Source: CAZUDI01 sp964618975
GTDB lineage: Bacteria; Desulfobacterota; Desulfomonilia; UBA1062
Direction of reading: 5' to 3'
Assembly: GCA_964618975.1 (NCBI GenBank)
Contig: CAZUDI010000002.1
Coordinates: 129,241 to 193,240, forward strand
DNA length: 64,000 bases
The position numbers and the translations under genes were made by a program. This document shows, piece after piece, positions 17,759 to 27,037 of this stretch. Position 1 is the first letter of the stretch. The number at the start of each line of letters is the position of its first letter. The notes below the pieces were generated by a model that worked only from the letters and a program-made list of their open reading frames with translations, made no database searches and was not told where the DNA came from.

Positions 17759-19417
17759 TCAGCCGGCCCTAAGCGCCCGGCCGCGCCTGCTCCCCTCCAG
17801 CCAGACCCCCTGCTCCACGACCTGCTCGCCGTTGATGAAGACGCTCGCGATCCCCAGCGGGCGGCGCGCCGTATCGGCGCGGGTGGTGGTGTCGGCGATG
17901 GTCTCAGGGTCCCAGAGCGCCAGGTCGGCGAAGTACCCCTCGCGGAGCTCGCCGCGTTCGGGGATACCGAACCAGCGCGCGGTGCGGGAGGTCATGCGGC
18001 CTACGGCCTCGCTCAGGGACAGCACCCGGCGCTCGCGCACATAGCGGCCCAGGATGCGCGGAAAGGCCCCGTAGGAGGCCGGGTTGGCAAAGCCCTTGGA
18101 CTTGAGGATGGTGTCGGTCATGAAGAGGCAGCGCTCGTGGGCCATCAGGCGCTCGATGAGGCCCTCGTGCTCCTCGTCGCCGCTGTAGCCGTAGGTCAGC
18201 TGCAGGGCCTTGCCGGAGCTTTCCCGGATGAGCTTGAGGAAGGCCCCCATGGCGGACAGGCCCTCCATCCGGCCGATCTCCTCCAGGTTCAGCCCGTTGT
18301 AGCGCTCGCCGCCTTCGATACCGGCCTCCATGATCTGGATGTCGCTGAGCCGGAAGCCCAGCAGGTGCTGCGCCAGGGTGAGCTCGAATGTCAGGCGGGC
18401 CAGGGCCCGGCGGCTCCTGAGGTTGCGCTCGAAGTCCTGCATGAACCAGGCGGGCAAAAAAACGTTGAGGTAGCTGTTGCCGCAGAAATGCGGGTAGATG
18501 TCCCAACCCACCTCCAGCCCCCGGGAGGCCGCCTCTTCGATCATGGCGATGGCCCGCCCGGCGGTGGGCCAGCTGCGCCTGCCCACGAAGATCAGGTGCG
18601 AGAGCTCCAACCTCACCCCGGTCTCGAGCCCGATGGCGAGCATCTCCTCGAGCGCGCGCAGGTTGTGGGGCTGGCCGAAGAAGGGCACGACGGGCCAGGC
18701 CCCGGAGTAGCGGGACAGGGCCCGCATGTGCACGGTCAAAACGCGCCCGCCCTCGGCCGCCACGCGCGCCACCTGCTCGAGCGCGCGGCGGTCATAGAAC
18801 ATGCCCGGCGGGTACATGAGCCCCAGCGAGAGCCCGAAGGCGCCCTCATCGAGGGCCTGGCGCAGGAGGTCGCAGACAGCCTCCAGCTCCGCCTCGCCCG
18901 GAGGGCGCTCCAGGTCGCGCACCGCGCCCAGGTGGCAGGTACCGTGGCCGGCCAGCTGGGCGTTGTTGAAGAGCAGCCCGCCCTGGCCCTCCAGCGTCTC
19001 GAGGAAGGAACCCAGGCCCTCCCAGGTGACCTCCAGCGGCCGCTCGAGGACGAACTCGCCGTAGGCGTTGAGCCGCCCGGCGGCGCCCGGGGGGACGGGC
19101 GCCGGGGAGTAGCCGCAGTTGCCGCTGACCACGGTGGTCACGCCCTGCTCCACCAGGGGCGCCAGGATCTCGGCGTGGTCGCCAAGCGGCAACACCCAGT
19201 CGAAGTGGCTGTGGGCGTCGATGAACCCGGGCGAGAGCGCCAGGCCACCGGCGTCCACGACGCGCTCGGCCCCCCGGCGCTGGAGATCTGCGGCCTCGGG
19301 CGAGTCTGCGCGCACCACGGCCGCGATGCGCTCGCCTTCGGTCAGCACGTGGCCGGCATAGGGCGCCTGTCCGGTACCGTCGATGATCAGGGCGTTGGTG
19401 ATCAGGAGCGTCGGCAT
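17759..19417 (-). CDS. N-acyl-D-amino-acid deacylase family amidohydrolase
   Basis: Zinc-dependent amidohydrolase of 552 residues, close to the D-aminoacylase/amidohydrolase-3 group. It begins with the small beta domain (LLITNALIIDGTGQAPYAGHVL), then the metal-binding GFIDAHSHFDW, VVSGNCGYS, TVHMRALSRYSG and LELSHLIFVG. The C-terminal beta domain returns with GYFADLALWDPETI and VFINGEQVVEQG. The likely reaction is hydrolysis of an N-acyl-D-amino acid or a related cyclic amide. The start chosen is the ATG after GGAGG, eight codons into the longest frame. It appears to be a single-gene unit. Confidence 0.85.
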   Translation of the reverse strand: MPTLLITNALIIDGTGQAPYAGHVLTEGERIAAVVRADSPEAADLQRRGAERVVDAGGLALSPGFIDAHSHFDWVLPLGDHAEILAPLVEQGVTTVVSGNCGYSPAPVPPGAAGRLNAYGEFVLERPLEVTWEGLGSFLETLEGQGGLLFNNAQLAGHGTCHLGAVRDLERPPGEAELEAVCDLLRQALDEGAFGLSLGLMYPPGMFYDRRALEQVARVAAEGGRVLTVHMRALSRYSGAWPVVPFFGQPHNLRALEEMLAIGLETGVRLELSHLIFVGRRSWPTAGRAIAMIEEAASRGLEVGWDIYPHFCGNSYLNVFLPAWFMQDFERNLRSRRALARLTFELTLAQHLLGFRLSDIQIMEAGIEGGERYNGLNLEEIGRMEGLSAMGAFLKLIRESSGKALQLTYGYSGDEEHEGLIERLMAHERCLFMTDTILKSKGFANPASYGAFPRILGRYVRERRVLSLSEAVGRMTSRTARWFGIPERGELREGYFADLALWDPETIADTTTRADTARRPLGIASVFINGEQVVEQGVWLEGSRRGRALRAG

Positions 19418-19439
19418 GTCACACCTCCAAAAAGTTTTC

Positions 19440-19597
19440 ATGACTCAGGGGCAAATTCCCTGGCCGCTTGCGGCGTCAAGCCGGGGCAAAAGCTTTCCCG
19501 GCGGGTCATGCCCGTGATTGGCCAGGGTTCAGATCCCCCACTGCTCGCAGGGGAAAGCAGGGTCCCTGGGTTTTCCCGGTTCCTGCCCCTGATTGGC
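19440..19597 (-). repeat. two tandem diverged family A repeats, reverse orientation
   Basis: Two consecutive copies of about 80 bases each, in reverse orientation. Each runs from a CAGGGG..TTCCC or GGTTCAGATCCCC start, through a GC-rich hairpin, to CCCGTGATTGG or CCCCTGATTGG. A third, weaker trace continues to about 19665. They lie just upstream of the amidohydrolase gene's ribosome binding site. Confidence 0.55.
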
Positions 19598-20194
19598 TCC
19601 GGGTCGTATCCCCGGCCGCAGCGTCCGGCCGCCAGGGGCGGGGCCCCCTTTCCGGGGCGTGCGGTCTTTTAAGCCGGTGCGAAATCAGCCCGGCGTCTTC
19701 ATGACGGGTCCCTTCCGGTTCGACCTCCGGCCCTGAGAACAAGTATATCGACCGGGCAGGCCGCAATCAATCTATTTGTTGCGCCTCCAGGGCCTCTGCC
19801 GGTATCGGCATGACGGTCATCCAGCCCGCCGGTCAGCTCGGCGCCGAAGAAGCAGGGCCAAAGCCGACAGGGCCGGGGGCCGTGACACCTGTCTGGAACG
19901 CATCGCCTGAGGGGCCATGCGGGGGGTCAGTCCCGGCTTCCGGCCTCATCGCAGCACAAAGCTGGCACTGCCCCCCCTTCTCCGCCCCACGTTATGGCAG
20001 CATAGGGTACTGTGTATGGTGCCAGCACCATAGGGGATAGGGCCTCCGCGTCCATCGGCGCGGGGGGAGGCCGCCTTGCTATGGAAGTAATCATAAGTTA
20101 ATTAGGTTAGTTACCTTATCACCTCCCCGGCGGATCGGTCCTGGCACGCCTTTCGCTAGAGGAAGGTCAGGACACAGCCAAGGAGGCAGGAGCG
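19598..20194. other. intergenic stretch, no supported gene
   Basis: About 600 bases upstream of the zinc-ribbon gene. After a weak repeat remnant there is no supported reading frame. An AT-rich patch at 20085-20125 (GTTAATTAGGTTAGTTACC) is the only promoter-like sequence and faces the small genes that follow. Confidence 0.4.
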
Positions 20195-20437
20195 ATGATC
20201 CGAGCGACGCGATGTGAGATCTGTGGCAGTAACGAGGCGATCGAGATCTGTGCCGGCTGCGGCAAGGCGATGTGCCGCGACTGCCGCACCCTGGAGATCT
20301 GGGGTGCCGGGGCGGAGGACCTGAGCGTGAAGTATCTCTGCCCGGCCTGCAAGGAGGATCCGGAAATCAATCCCTGGGGCGCCTATGATGCGGTGGAGGC
20401 CCCGGCCGGAAAGAAGTCGGTCGCGCACGCCGCCTGA
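20195..20437 (+). CDS. small zinc-ribbon/B-box-like protein
   Basis: An 80-residue protein with four Cys-X2-Cys pairs in its first 55 residues: CEIC, CAGC, CRDC and CPAC. This pattern would bind two zinc ions, as in small B-box or zinc-ribbon proteins. The C-terminal 25 residues are unstructured-looking. The start has a clear AAGGAGG. A second small gene follows 77 bases downstream, and a good terminator closes the pair. The function is unknown; protein-protein or nucleic-acid binding is possible. Confidence 0.75.
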   Translation: MIRATRCEICGSNEAIEICAGCGKAMCRDCRTLEIWGAGAEDLSVKYLCPACKEDPEINPWGAYDAVEAPAGKKSVAHAA

Positions 20438-20514
20438 GCACAGGCACAGGCGGCGTGCGGGTGTGCAAGGGGGGACGCGCATGCGACGGCCCCCACATGA
20501 AGGAGGGCACGGCT

Positions 20515-20697
20515 ATGATGGTTCGAGTCGATGCGGTTCAGGCACGGCACCTCACAGGGCTTGACACGAAACCCTGGGAGGCCCGCCGGTACAGGTTGCG
20601 GCAATGGTTCGACGTGCACTTCGGATGGGACTGGGTACGCCGGTGTGCCCTGGATGGCTTTATCGAGGCCATACACGAGACAGCACCCTATCGTTGA
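20515..20697 (+). CDS. small hypothetical protein, 60 residues
   Basis: Short basic and aromatic-rich protein containing AWEARRYRLRQWFDVHFGWDW-like tryptophan-rich sequence in the middle. There is no signal peptide or membrane segment and I recognise no family. The ATG ATG start is preceded by AAGGAGGG, which is the main reason to believe it is translated. It lies between the zinc-ribbon gene and a Rho-independent terminator, suggesting one transcript. Confidence 0.55.
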   Translation: MMVRVDAVQARHLTGLDTKPWEARRYRLRQWFDVHFGWDWVRRCALDGFIEAIHETAPYR

Positions 20698-20828
20698 GAT
20701 CTTCAGACAGACATGCCGGATACAGCGGAAATATTCATCCAGGATCGGCAGCAGAACTTCTCCGGAGCGGGCAGGCTCAGCAGCATGCGATCCGACACCT
20801 GATCCTTCCGGCATGGCCTTCACCTGAT

Positions 20829-20868
20829 CCCCCTGCAGGGACCTGTCCGCGGCAGGGGGATTTTATTA
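20829..20868 (+). terminator. Rho-independent terminator
   Basis: Stem CCCCCTGC (20829-20836) with GCAGGGGG (20852-20859), followed by ATTTTATT. It closes the transcript of the two small genes upstream. Confidence 0.75.
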
Positions 20869-20927
20869 CCCTCTGACGGCATGCCGGCGGCGAGCGCCGG
20901 GGTCCCGACTGAGGGCGGAAAGAGGGC

Positions 20928-21545
20928 CTACGGCGCGCGCACGTATTCGCAGTGGTTGTTGGCCCGGCAGCGGCGGTCATCCTCCAGGGTGCTGCCCGGG
21001 TCGATATCCACGATCAGCTTCACGTCCTCGAACCGGTACGGCGCGCCCTGGGAACCCCGGATGAAGCGGACCTCGATCCAGTTGACGATCCAGTAATCGT
21101 TCTTGATGTCCTGGTTCCGCAGGACCAGGTCCTCCTCCCGGAACTGGGTATCCGTGGCGTTGTTGACCAGCCTGACCTTCAGGGGGACGTCGCCTTTGAC
21201 CTGGGCCTTGCCCTCGTTCTTCAGCGCCAGGTGGAAGCCGACCCGGTTGGTCTCCCTCCCGTCCGCGGATCTGTCCCTGAAGAAGTTGACGTTCCTGATC
21301 TCGCCCACCAGGTCGCAGTCCGGGATGTCGAGGGTCTTCACCGGGGGCTTGTCCACGCTCTGGTATTCCCTCGCAGGGGTGGCCGCAGGCAGCGGGGTGC
21401 TCTGGGGGGCGCCCTGCGTGGGAAGCTCTCTCTGCGTGGCGGTCTGTCCCGGGATCTGGTAAGCGGGTGCCGGGCCGGGGGCCAGCACCAGGACGAGGGC
21501 CGCGCTCAGCATCAGCCCTGAAATGCCGCATCGTGTGAACTGCAT
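20928..21545 (-). CDS. secreted protein of unknown function
   Basis: A 205-residue protein with a Sec signal peptide (residues 1-28, cleavage likely after APAYQ or nearby) and a Pro/Thr/Gln-rich low-complexity stretch to about residue 68. A compact domain then begins DIPDCDLVGEIRNVNFF and ends NNHCEYVRAP. The domain has several beta-strand-like segments, such as VGFHLALKNEGKAQVKGD, which reads like an immunoglobulin-type or FxLYD-like fold. The ATG was chosen because GGAGG lies five bases upstream. It stands alone, and no function can be given. Confidence 0.7.
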   Translation of the reverse strand: MQFTRCGISGLMLSAALVLVLAPGPAPAYQIPGQTATQRELPTQGAPQSTPLPAATPAREYQSVDKPPVKTLDIPDCDLVGEIRNVNFFRDRSADGRETNRVGFHLALKNEGKAQVKGDVPLKVRLVNNATDTQFREEDLVLRNQDIKNDYWIVNWIEVRFIRGSQGAPYRFEDVKLIVDIDPGSTLEDDRRCRANNHCEYVRAP

Positions 21546-21554
21546 CGCATCCTC

Positions 21555-21640
21555 CATCAGGGGTATGAACCCCAGGGCCCGCCTGAAGCCCCTGCCTTAC
21601 GCTGCCAGCGGCGGGGAATCCGATCCTCAGGCCACTCAAG
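21555..21640 (+). repeat. family A palindromic repeat, near-full copy
   Basis: Starts CATCAGGGGTATGAACCCC, continues AGGGCCCGCC, then the GC hairpin AGCGGCGGGGAATCCGA and closes CCTCAGGCCACTCAA. It is among the best copies. It lies directly upstream of the secreted-protein gene. The remaining bases to 21917 hold no supported gene. Confidence 0.75.
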
Positions 21641-21917
21641 GTCCGTCATACAAACATGCCGCTTAGACGGGTGTTATCATACCCCATTTTCGACAGGCTT
21701 GACAAGGCCGGGGCTCAGCCCGGGGTCCGGCGGGCTGCCCCCCTCCCTGTGCTGTGTCCCCGACGCATGGCAGGCCTACCCTGCCTTGACAATCAGACAA
21801 GGCCGGCTATTTTTTCAGACACACTCTCACAGATGCCGTGTCAGCCTGTATGGGCATGCGTACCGTCTGGCCACACCTTCAATCCTCTGACACCGTGGTA
21901 TCCGGGGGCAAGTCGCC

Positions 21918-22340
21918 ATGGAACAGAGAAGGACCACCACGCATCTTATCAGACATATCCTCCGCTACGAGATCCTCGGCTTCGGGCTCATCCTCCTCAT
22001 GCTCTGGGTGGATGAAATCCTTGATCTTCCCCGCTATCTGTTCCAGGCGCAGCCAACACCGATAAACCTGGCGGAAAGCCTGTTCGAAACCCTGCTCGTC
22101 ATCATCATCGGGCTCCTGACCGTCATTCTCACCTCGAATCTCCTGCACTATCACCTGCGAGGGTTTCTGATCATCTGTTCGTCCTGCAAGAAGATCCGGG
22201 ATGACAATGGCGAATGGATTCAGATGGAGGGCTATATCCGCGATCATTCCTCCGCGGATTTCTCCCACAGCATCTGCCCGAACTGCAAGGAGAAGCTCTA
22301 CCCCGGGCTGAATGCCAGGGAAAAGTCTCCCCCGCAGTGA
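21918..22340 (+). CDS. membrane protein with a signalling-type cysteine tail
   Basis: A 140-residue protein with two transmembrane helices (about 20-38 and 56-78). A soluble tail follows in which CSSCKKIRDDNGEW is followed about 30 residues later by ICPNCKEKLYP. That paired-cysteine tail is familiar as the C-terminal end of many bacterial sensor kinases and PAS or response-regulator proteins, where its role is unclear. Here it is attached only to a membrane anchor, with no kinase or GGDEF domain nearby. It may bind a metal or a heme-like cofactor (guess). The ribosome binding site is a weak GGGGG. Confidence 0.7.
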   Translation: MEQRRTTTHLIRHILRYEILGFGLILLMLWVDEILDLPRYLFQAQPTPINLAESLFETLLVIIIGLLTVILTSNLLHYHLRGFLIICSSCKKIRDDNGEWIQMEGYIRDHSSADFSHSICPNCKEKLYPGLNAREKSPPQ

Positions 22341-22515
22341 AGCCCGCCCCCGGTGCCCCCTGCAGAGGGGTGCCCGGCCGGTTCTCATGGAACCCTTCGA
22401 TATGGCTTGCTTATCCAGGCAAAAACCCCCATAATCTTTTCGGCCGGGCCTTTCCCGGCCCCGCGGGCGGCCCGAACATGCGCCGCCCGGCAATCAAGGC
22501 TCCGAGGAGAGGCCC

Positions 22516-24738
22516 ATGCAGCGAGCACTGACGGTTCTGGTGACGGTGATGGTGATAACCCTGGGCGGCCTGTCCTTCGGGAGGGCAGAGGGCCCCAGGC
22601 CGACGGCCTCGATGTCCCCGGGCGCCCCGGGGGTCGGGCTCCTCGTGCAGAACTGGTCCCCGGTATCCCCGGGGCGCCCCACCCTGAAAAAGCCCGGGGT
22701 ACCGCTCCGCAGGATCCCCGCCCCCGCGCACTCGCTGCCGGAGCCGGTCGCCGAGTACCTCTTCAACGGCACCGCGAGCGACACCTCCGCGAACGCCAAC
22801 CACGCCGTGGTCACGGGGGCCCTGCCCACCGAGGACCGTAACGGCAATGAAAACAGCGCCTACATCTTCTATGAGCGCGCCCACCGCATCAGGGTCCCGC
22901 GCTCTACCGCGAACACCTTCACCGGTGGCAGCTTCACGGTCTCGTTCTGGGTCGAGACCCGGGACACGGGCGAGGTCCTCAAGGGGATCATCACCAACAG
23001 GGACAGCTCCGGGCCCCTGTGGGGCTTCAACCTCGCCTCCGGCGGCAAGATCCACTTCCAGCTCAAAAACCAGGAGGACCAGTCCGCCTTCATCATCCAC
23101 CCCATCGGCGACGGCGCCTGGCACCAGGTGACCGGGATCAGGGATGCGGCCGCCAACACCATGAGCCTCTATGTGGACGGGCACCTGATCCAGACCCGGC
23201 CCGGCGTGGCCGGCAACCTCGACAGCGGCGCCGATATCTGGGTGGGCGACCATATGAACCGCCTGTTCGTGGGCCGCATCGACGACATCCGCCTGTGGGA
23301 CACGGCCCTGGGCGAGGACGACCTGGCCCTGCTGCATGCCCGCGGGGAAGCCCCCGCACAGACCGCCTCCCCCGCCGCCGCCGAGACGCCGGGGATCCCG
23401 GCGCCGGTGGCCCGCTACACCTTCGACGGCAGCGCCAACGACTCTTCGGGCAATAACAACCACGGCCTCGTCACGGGCGCCGAGCCCGTGGAGGACCGCA
23501 CGGGAAGGCCTGGAAGCGCCTACCTCTTCTACGAACGCCCGCACCGCATCAAGGTCCCGCTGACCGCGCAGAACACCTTCGGTACGGGCAGCTTCACGGT
23601 CTCGTTCTGGATCCGGACCTTCGACGACAACGATGTTCTCAAGGGGATCGTCACCAACGCCACGGGCGCCACCCCCTCCTGGGGCTTCCACCACTCCGCC
23701 GGCAAGGTGGTCTTCCTGCTGAAGAACCAGGAAGGCCAGTCATCCCTTCTGGCGCACCCGGTGAGCGACGGCCGCTGGCACCACGTCACGGGCACGCGCG
23801 ACGCCGGGGCCGGCACCATGAGCCTCCATGTGGACGACACCCTGGTGGGCACCCGGCCGGCCGTGGGCGGCAGCGTCAACAGCCTGGGCGACATCCACAT
23901 CGGCGACCACAGGAACCGCCTGTTCGTCGGCCGCATCGACGACGTGGAGCTGTGGGACCGCGCCTTCAGCCCCGCCAAGCTGGCCGAACTGCATGCGCTG
24001 ACCGCCGCCTATACCACCTCCGCCGTACCCGACGACACGCTCCCCGATCCGGTGGGGATCTACAGCTTCAACGGGGGCGCGCAGGACACCTCGGCCCTGG
24101 GCAACCACGCCACGGTCACGGGCGCCCATCCGGCCGCCGACCGCCACGGGCGGGCCGACGGCGCCTACTGCTTCTCCGAGCGCGGCAACCGCATCGAGAT
24201 CCCGCTCGTGCCGCAGAACACCTTCTCGACGGGTTCCTTCGCGGTGGGGTTCTGGGTGAAGATCAACGCCAACACCCCCGGCTCACCGGCCCTGGTGACC
24301 AACTCGCGCAACACCAGCCCGGTCTGGGCCTTCACCTGTAGCGCCGGCCAGCTGCACTTCCATATCCGCGACAAGGAAAGACAGTCCGGCGGCATCACCT
24401 GCCGCCTCGAGCCCGGCCGCTGGTACCATGTCATCGGGGTGCGCGACGCCGCCGGCGGCACCCTCAGCCTCTACGTGGACCACCAGCGCGTCGGCAGCCG
24501 CCCCGGCGTGGCGGGCGACGTCAACAGCGGCGGCAGCATCTGGGTGGGGGACCACTCCAACATCCTGCTCAAGGCCTGCATCGACGACGTGACCCTGTGG
24601 AAAAGGGCGCTTTCAGCCCAGGAGATCAGCGCCCTCAAGCGCGCCGCCCTCCAGGCCCCAACGCCCGCGGGGGTTCCCCAGGGCATCTCTCCCGTCCGGC
24701 AGCGCCTCGACAGACAGCACGTCCTGCCGCGCAAGTAG
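22516..24738 (+). CDS. secreted protein with three LamG/concanavalin-like repeats
   Basis: A 740-residue exported protein. It has a signal peptide (about 1-25), a proline-rich linker to about 70, then three tandem copies of a roughly 220-residue LamG-like lectin domain, starting near residues 75, 295 and 510. Each repeats the same landmarks: YLFNG or YTFDG, NHAVVTG or its equivalent, FTVSFWV, WGF, W-Y/H-HVTG-RDA and GDH-NRLFVGRIDD. A short tail rich in Pro and Arg ends the protein. Such domains bind glycans or calcium. The ATG follows GAGGAGAGG. It is probably periplasmic, at the surface or extracellular; the ligand is unknown. Confidence 0.85.
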   Translation: MQRALTVLVTVMVITLGGLSFGRAEGPRPTASMSPGAPGVGLLVQNWSPVSPGRPTLKKPGVPLRRIPAPAHSLPEPVAEYLFNGTASDTSANANHAVVTGALPTEDRNGNENSAYIFYERAHRIRVPRSTANTFTGGSFTVSFWVETRDTGEVLKGIITNRDSSGPLWGFNLASGGKIHFQLKNQEDQSAFIIHPIGDGAWHQVTGIRDAAANTMSLYVDGHLIQTRPGVAGNLDSGADIWVGDHMNRLFVGRIDDIRLWDTALGEDDLALLHARGEAPAQTASPAAAETPGIPAPVARYTFDGSANDSSGNNNHGLVTGAEPVEDRTGRPGSAYLFYERPHRIKVPLTAQNTFGTGSFTVSFWIRTFDDNDVLKGIVTNATGATPSWGFHHSAGKVVFLLKNQEGQSSLLAHPVSDGRWHHVTGTRDAGAGTMSLHVDDTLVGTRPAVGGSVNSLGDIHIGDHRNRLFVGRIDDVELWDRAFSPAKLAELHALTAAYTTSAVPDDTLPDPVGIYSFNGGAQDTSALGNHATVTGAHPAADRHGRADGAYCFSERGNRIEIPLVPQNTFSTGSFAVGFWVKINANTPGSPALVTNSRNTSPVWAFTCSAGQLHFHIRDKERQSGGITCRLEPGRWYHVIGVRDAAGGTLSLYVDHQRVGSRPGVAGDVNSGGSIWVGDHSNILLKACIDDVTLWKRALSAQEISALKRAALQAPTPAGVPQGISPVRQRLDRQHVLPRK

Positions 24739-24903
24739 GCGGAAGGCCGGCCGGGAATGCCCCTTTCCGGTTCGGCCTGACTGATATTCCGGATAAGGGC
24801 AGATAGGCTGGACTTTGAGGGAGAGGGCGGCAAGGCTTCGAAGGCTTGGCGCGGACGGCCTGTTTGCAGCCGGCCATGATCATTGATTGAAGGAGGTTAT
24901 TTT

Positions 24904-26337
24904 ATGCCGGGATCACCATCCACTCTGCGTTTCTTCCGGGAAGATCTGTGCGACCGCTGCGGGGTCTGCCTGGAGCGCTGTCCGGTGCTGGAGCTCGGGC
25001 CGGAGGCGGCCCGGCGGGAGATGGAGACGCTGATCGAAGGCGACGCGGCCGATTCCCTGGTGCTGCGGCACTGCGTCACCTGCAACGCCTGCGACTTCGT
25101 CTGCCCTACTCAGGCCAACCCCTACGGGCTGATCCTGGAGCGCCATGCGGCCACGGGCCGCGCGCAGGGCCTGCCGTACATCGCCCGCTTCATCTTCCCC
25201 AACGAGCCCGAGAACATGTGGACCACCACCCGCGTGCTCATGGACGCAGGCGAGCTCGCAGACCTCAAGGCCTGGGAGGACAACCTCGAGCGACCCCGAG
25301 AGGAGCTCCTGCTGACGGGCTTCTACAACAACCTCATGCCCTATGTCACGCAGACCGCCCTGCTCGACGAGCTCCGGCCCGCGATCGCGGGCAGCGACAG
25401 CATGTTCGGGATCGGCGAGGACGCCTACCGCATCGGCTTCCTGGACGAGGCCGCGCGCCTGGGGCGGCTCGCCGTCGAGAAGTTCGAGGCCCTGGGCGTC
25501 AAGAAGCTCTACTGCTTCATGGTGGTGGAGGCCTCGATGTTCACCGATGTCCTGCCGAAAAAGTTCGGCATCGATTGCAACTTCGAGGTGGAGCTGCTGG
25601 ACGGCTGGATCCTGGAGCGGCTCAAAAGCGGCCGCATCCCGGTCAAGGAAAGGCTCAACCTGCGCGTCACCGTCCACGACAACTGCTGCGGGAGGTACCT
25701 GGACGGGGCACTGCAGGACATAACGCGCGCGATCGCCGAGCATACCGGCTGCACGCTGGTCGAGATGCCGCACAACCGCGAAAACGCCCTGTGCTGCGGC
25801 TGGGCCAGCACCGTGCCCACTCTGCTGGGCCCGACGTCCACCAACCCCTTTCACACCCTGCTCAACCTCCTGCAGAGCCTGCAGCTGAGGCTGCAGGAGG
25901 CCGAGGCCACCGGCGCCGAGGCCCTGGTGGTGCCCTGCCCGGGCTGCTGCGCTTTCCTGGCGCTCATCAAGGAGCTGACCGGCTCGCCTCTGGAGATCTA
26001 CCTCCCGCTCGAGCTGGCCCAGCTCGCCTACGGCGAGACCCCCGTGCACAACCACGCCTGGCGCGCCTGGGACATCCTGGCCGTGACCGCCAACCTCATG
26101 CTGCGCTGGCCCCTGGCCCCCAAACGCTTCACCCCCCGGCCCGTCGACATCGAGGCCCCGCTCCCCCAGGCCCGCCCGGGCGATGCGCGGCGCATCCGGC
26201 TCCTCGGAAAGATCTTCCACGGCCCCCTGGTGCAGAACCGCCTCAGCCGCCGCCTGATCGCCGCCGCGGTCAGGGCCCTGATCAGAAGGTACCGGGCCGC
26301 GCACGAGGCCGACATACGCGCGGCGAAGAGCGCCTGA
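24904..26337 (+). CDS. heterodisulfide reductase/GlpC-like Fe-S protein with CCG domain
   Basis: A 477-residue electron-transfer subunit. Two [4Fe-4S] motifs open it: CDRCGVCLERCP (C16, C19, C22, C26) and CVTCNACDFVCP (C57, C60, C63, C67). A cysteine-rich CCG-type region follows, with HDNCCGRY, NRENALCCGWAS and PCPGCCAF, which in HdrB/HdrD and GlpC-like proteins holds a non-cubane cluster or interacts with quinone. There is no partner gene next to it: no HdrA, FAD oxidase or membrane subunit. The electron donor and acceptor are therefore unknown. The start is the ATG after AAGGAGG. Confidence 0.85.
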   Translation: MPGSPSTLRFFREDLCDRCGVCLERCPVLELGPEAARREMETLIEGDAADSLVLRHCVTCNACDFVCPTQANPYGLILERHAATGRAQGLPYIARFIFPNEPENMWTTTRVLMDAGELADLKAWEDNLERPREELLLTGFYNNLMPYVTQTALLDELRPAIAGSDSMFGIGEDAYRIGFLDEAARLGRLAVEKFEALGVKKLYCFMVVEASMFTDVLPKKFGIDCNFEVELLDGWILERLKSGRIPVKERLNLRVTVHDNCCGRYLDGALQDITRAIAEHTGCTLVEMPHNRENALCCGWASTVPTLLGPTSTNPFHTLLNLLQSLQLRLQEAEATGAEALVVPCPGCCAFLALIKELTGSPLEIYLPLELAQLAYGETPVHNHAWRAWDILAVTANLMLRWPLAPKRFTPRPVDIEAPLPQARPGDARRIRLLGKIFHGPLVQNRLSRRLIAAAVRALIRRYRAAHEADIRAAKSA

Positions 26338-26490
26338 GGGCCGTCGCGGTCGAGTAGCTTGAAAGGCAGGTCTCAGGCGGCCCCGGAGTCTCGAAGGACC
26401 CGAGCCTTTAGGGAAAAGACGGGGTATCGAAAGGCCTCTCGACCCTGGAGAAGGCCGTTTACCGCAGGCGGCAAGGCATTACCCGGAAAA

Positions 26491-26660
26491 TTTTGATGGC
26501 CCGGTGGTCACATTCCCCGCCGCTTGCCGCGGGAAGCAGGGGCTTTGGGCTTGCCCGGGGGGTCGTCCCCCTGATTGGCCCGAAGGTCATATGCCCTGAC
26601 CCGTTGCAACGGCAGGCAGGGGCTTGCTGGCTCGCCCCTGGTCGCATACCCCTTGAGGGC
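26491..26660 (-). repeat. two tandem family A repeats, reverse orientation
   Basis: Copy one (26491-26579) reads TTTTGATGGCCCGG, then CATTCCCCGCCGCTTGCCGC, and ends CGTCCCCCTGATTGG. Copy two (26580-26660) is diverged but keeps AGGCAGGGGCTTGC and the ending CATACCCCTTGAGG. They fill the gap between the Fe-S protein gene and the convergent small gene. Bases 26338-26490 hold no supported gene. Confidence 0.65.
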
Positions 26661-26663
26661 CTG

Positions 26664-26942
26664 CTACAGGCACAGGATCTCGTCTTCCGTGAGATGCTCC
26701 ACGGTCACGGGGTCGATGCCCTTGATGCGGGCGGCCAGCTCCTTGGCGGAGATTTCATCCAGGGAGCTGAGGATCCTATAGTCCTTCTCCTCCAGCCACA
26801 AAAAGAACTTCCATGCGAGGCACTCCTTGCAGTGGACCCTCTTCTTCGCCAGATAGGCCTCACCTTCCAGGGCCTCCAGCTCCTGGTGCCGGGGGCACTG
26901 GATGTCCATACAAAAGGTACCGGGCTTGTATTTTTTCTTCAT
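26664..26942 (-). CDS. small cysteine-containing hypothetical protein, 92 residues
   Basis: A lysine-rich N terminus leads to CMDIQCPRH (near 11-19) and CKECLAW (near 38-44). These four cysteines and a histidine could form a zinc site. The C-terminal half is acidic and helical (SSLDEISAKELAARIKG). It is oriented away from the regulator gene at 27038-27784, with a 160-base region carrying GGGTAC palindromes between them, so the two may be controlled together. The start has AAGGAGG. No family is recognised. Confidence 0.65.
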   Translation of the reverse strand: MKKKYKPGTFCMDIQCPRHQELEALEGEAYLAKKRVHCKECLAWKFFLWLEEKDYRILSSLDEISAKELAARIKGIDPVTVEHLTEDEILCL

Positions 26943-26969
26943 GGCCTGCCTCCTTGAATATAATCATAT

Positions 26970-26977
26970 GGGTACCC
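26970..26977. promoter_or_regulatory. GGGTACCC palindrome upstream of the 26664-26942 gene
   Basis: A perfect 8-base palindrome 28 bases upstream of the small cysteine protein gene. Its half-site GGGTAC equals the half-sites of the paired inverted repeats at 27143-27182 before the divergent regulator gene, which suggests a common binding protein. Confidence 0.4.
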
Positions 26978-27037
26978 TTGCACACTTTCAAGAGAGGCCG
27001 CTCGACGTTGCGGCTCTGCCCTCCGCCCAGATCATGA

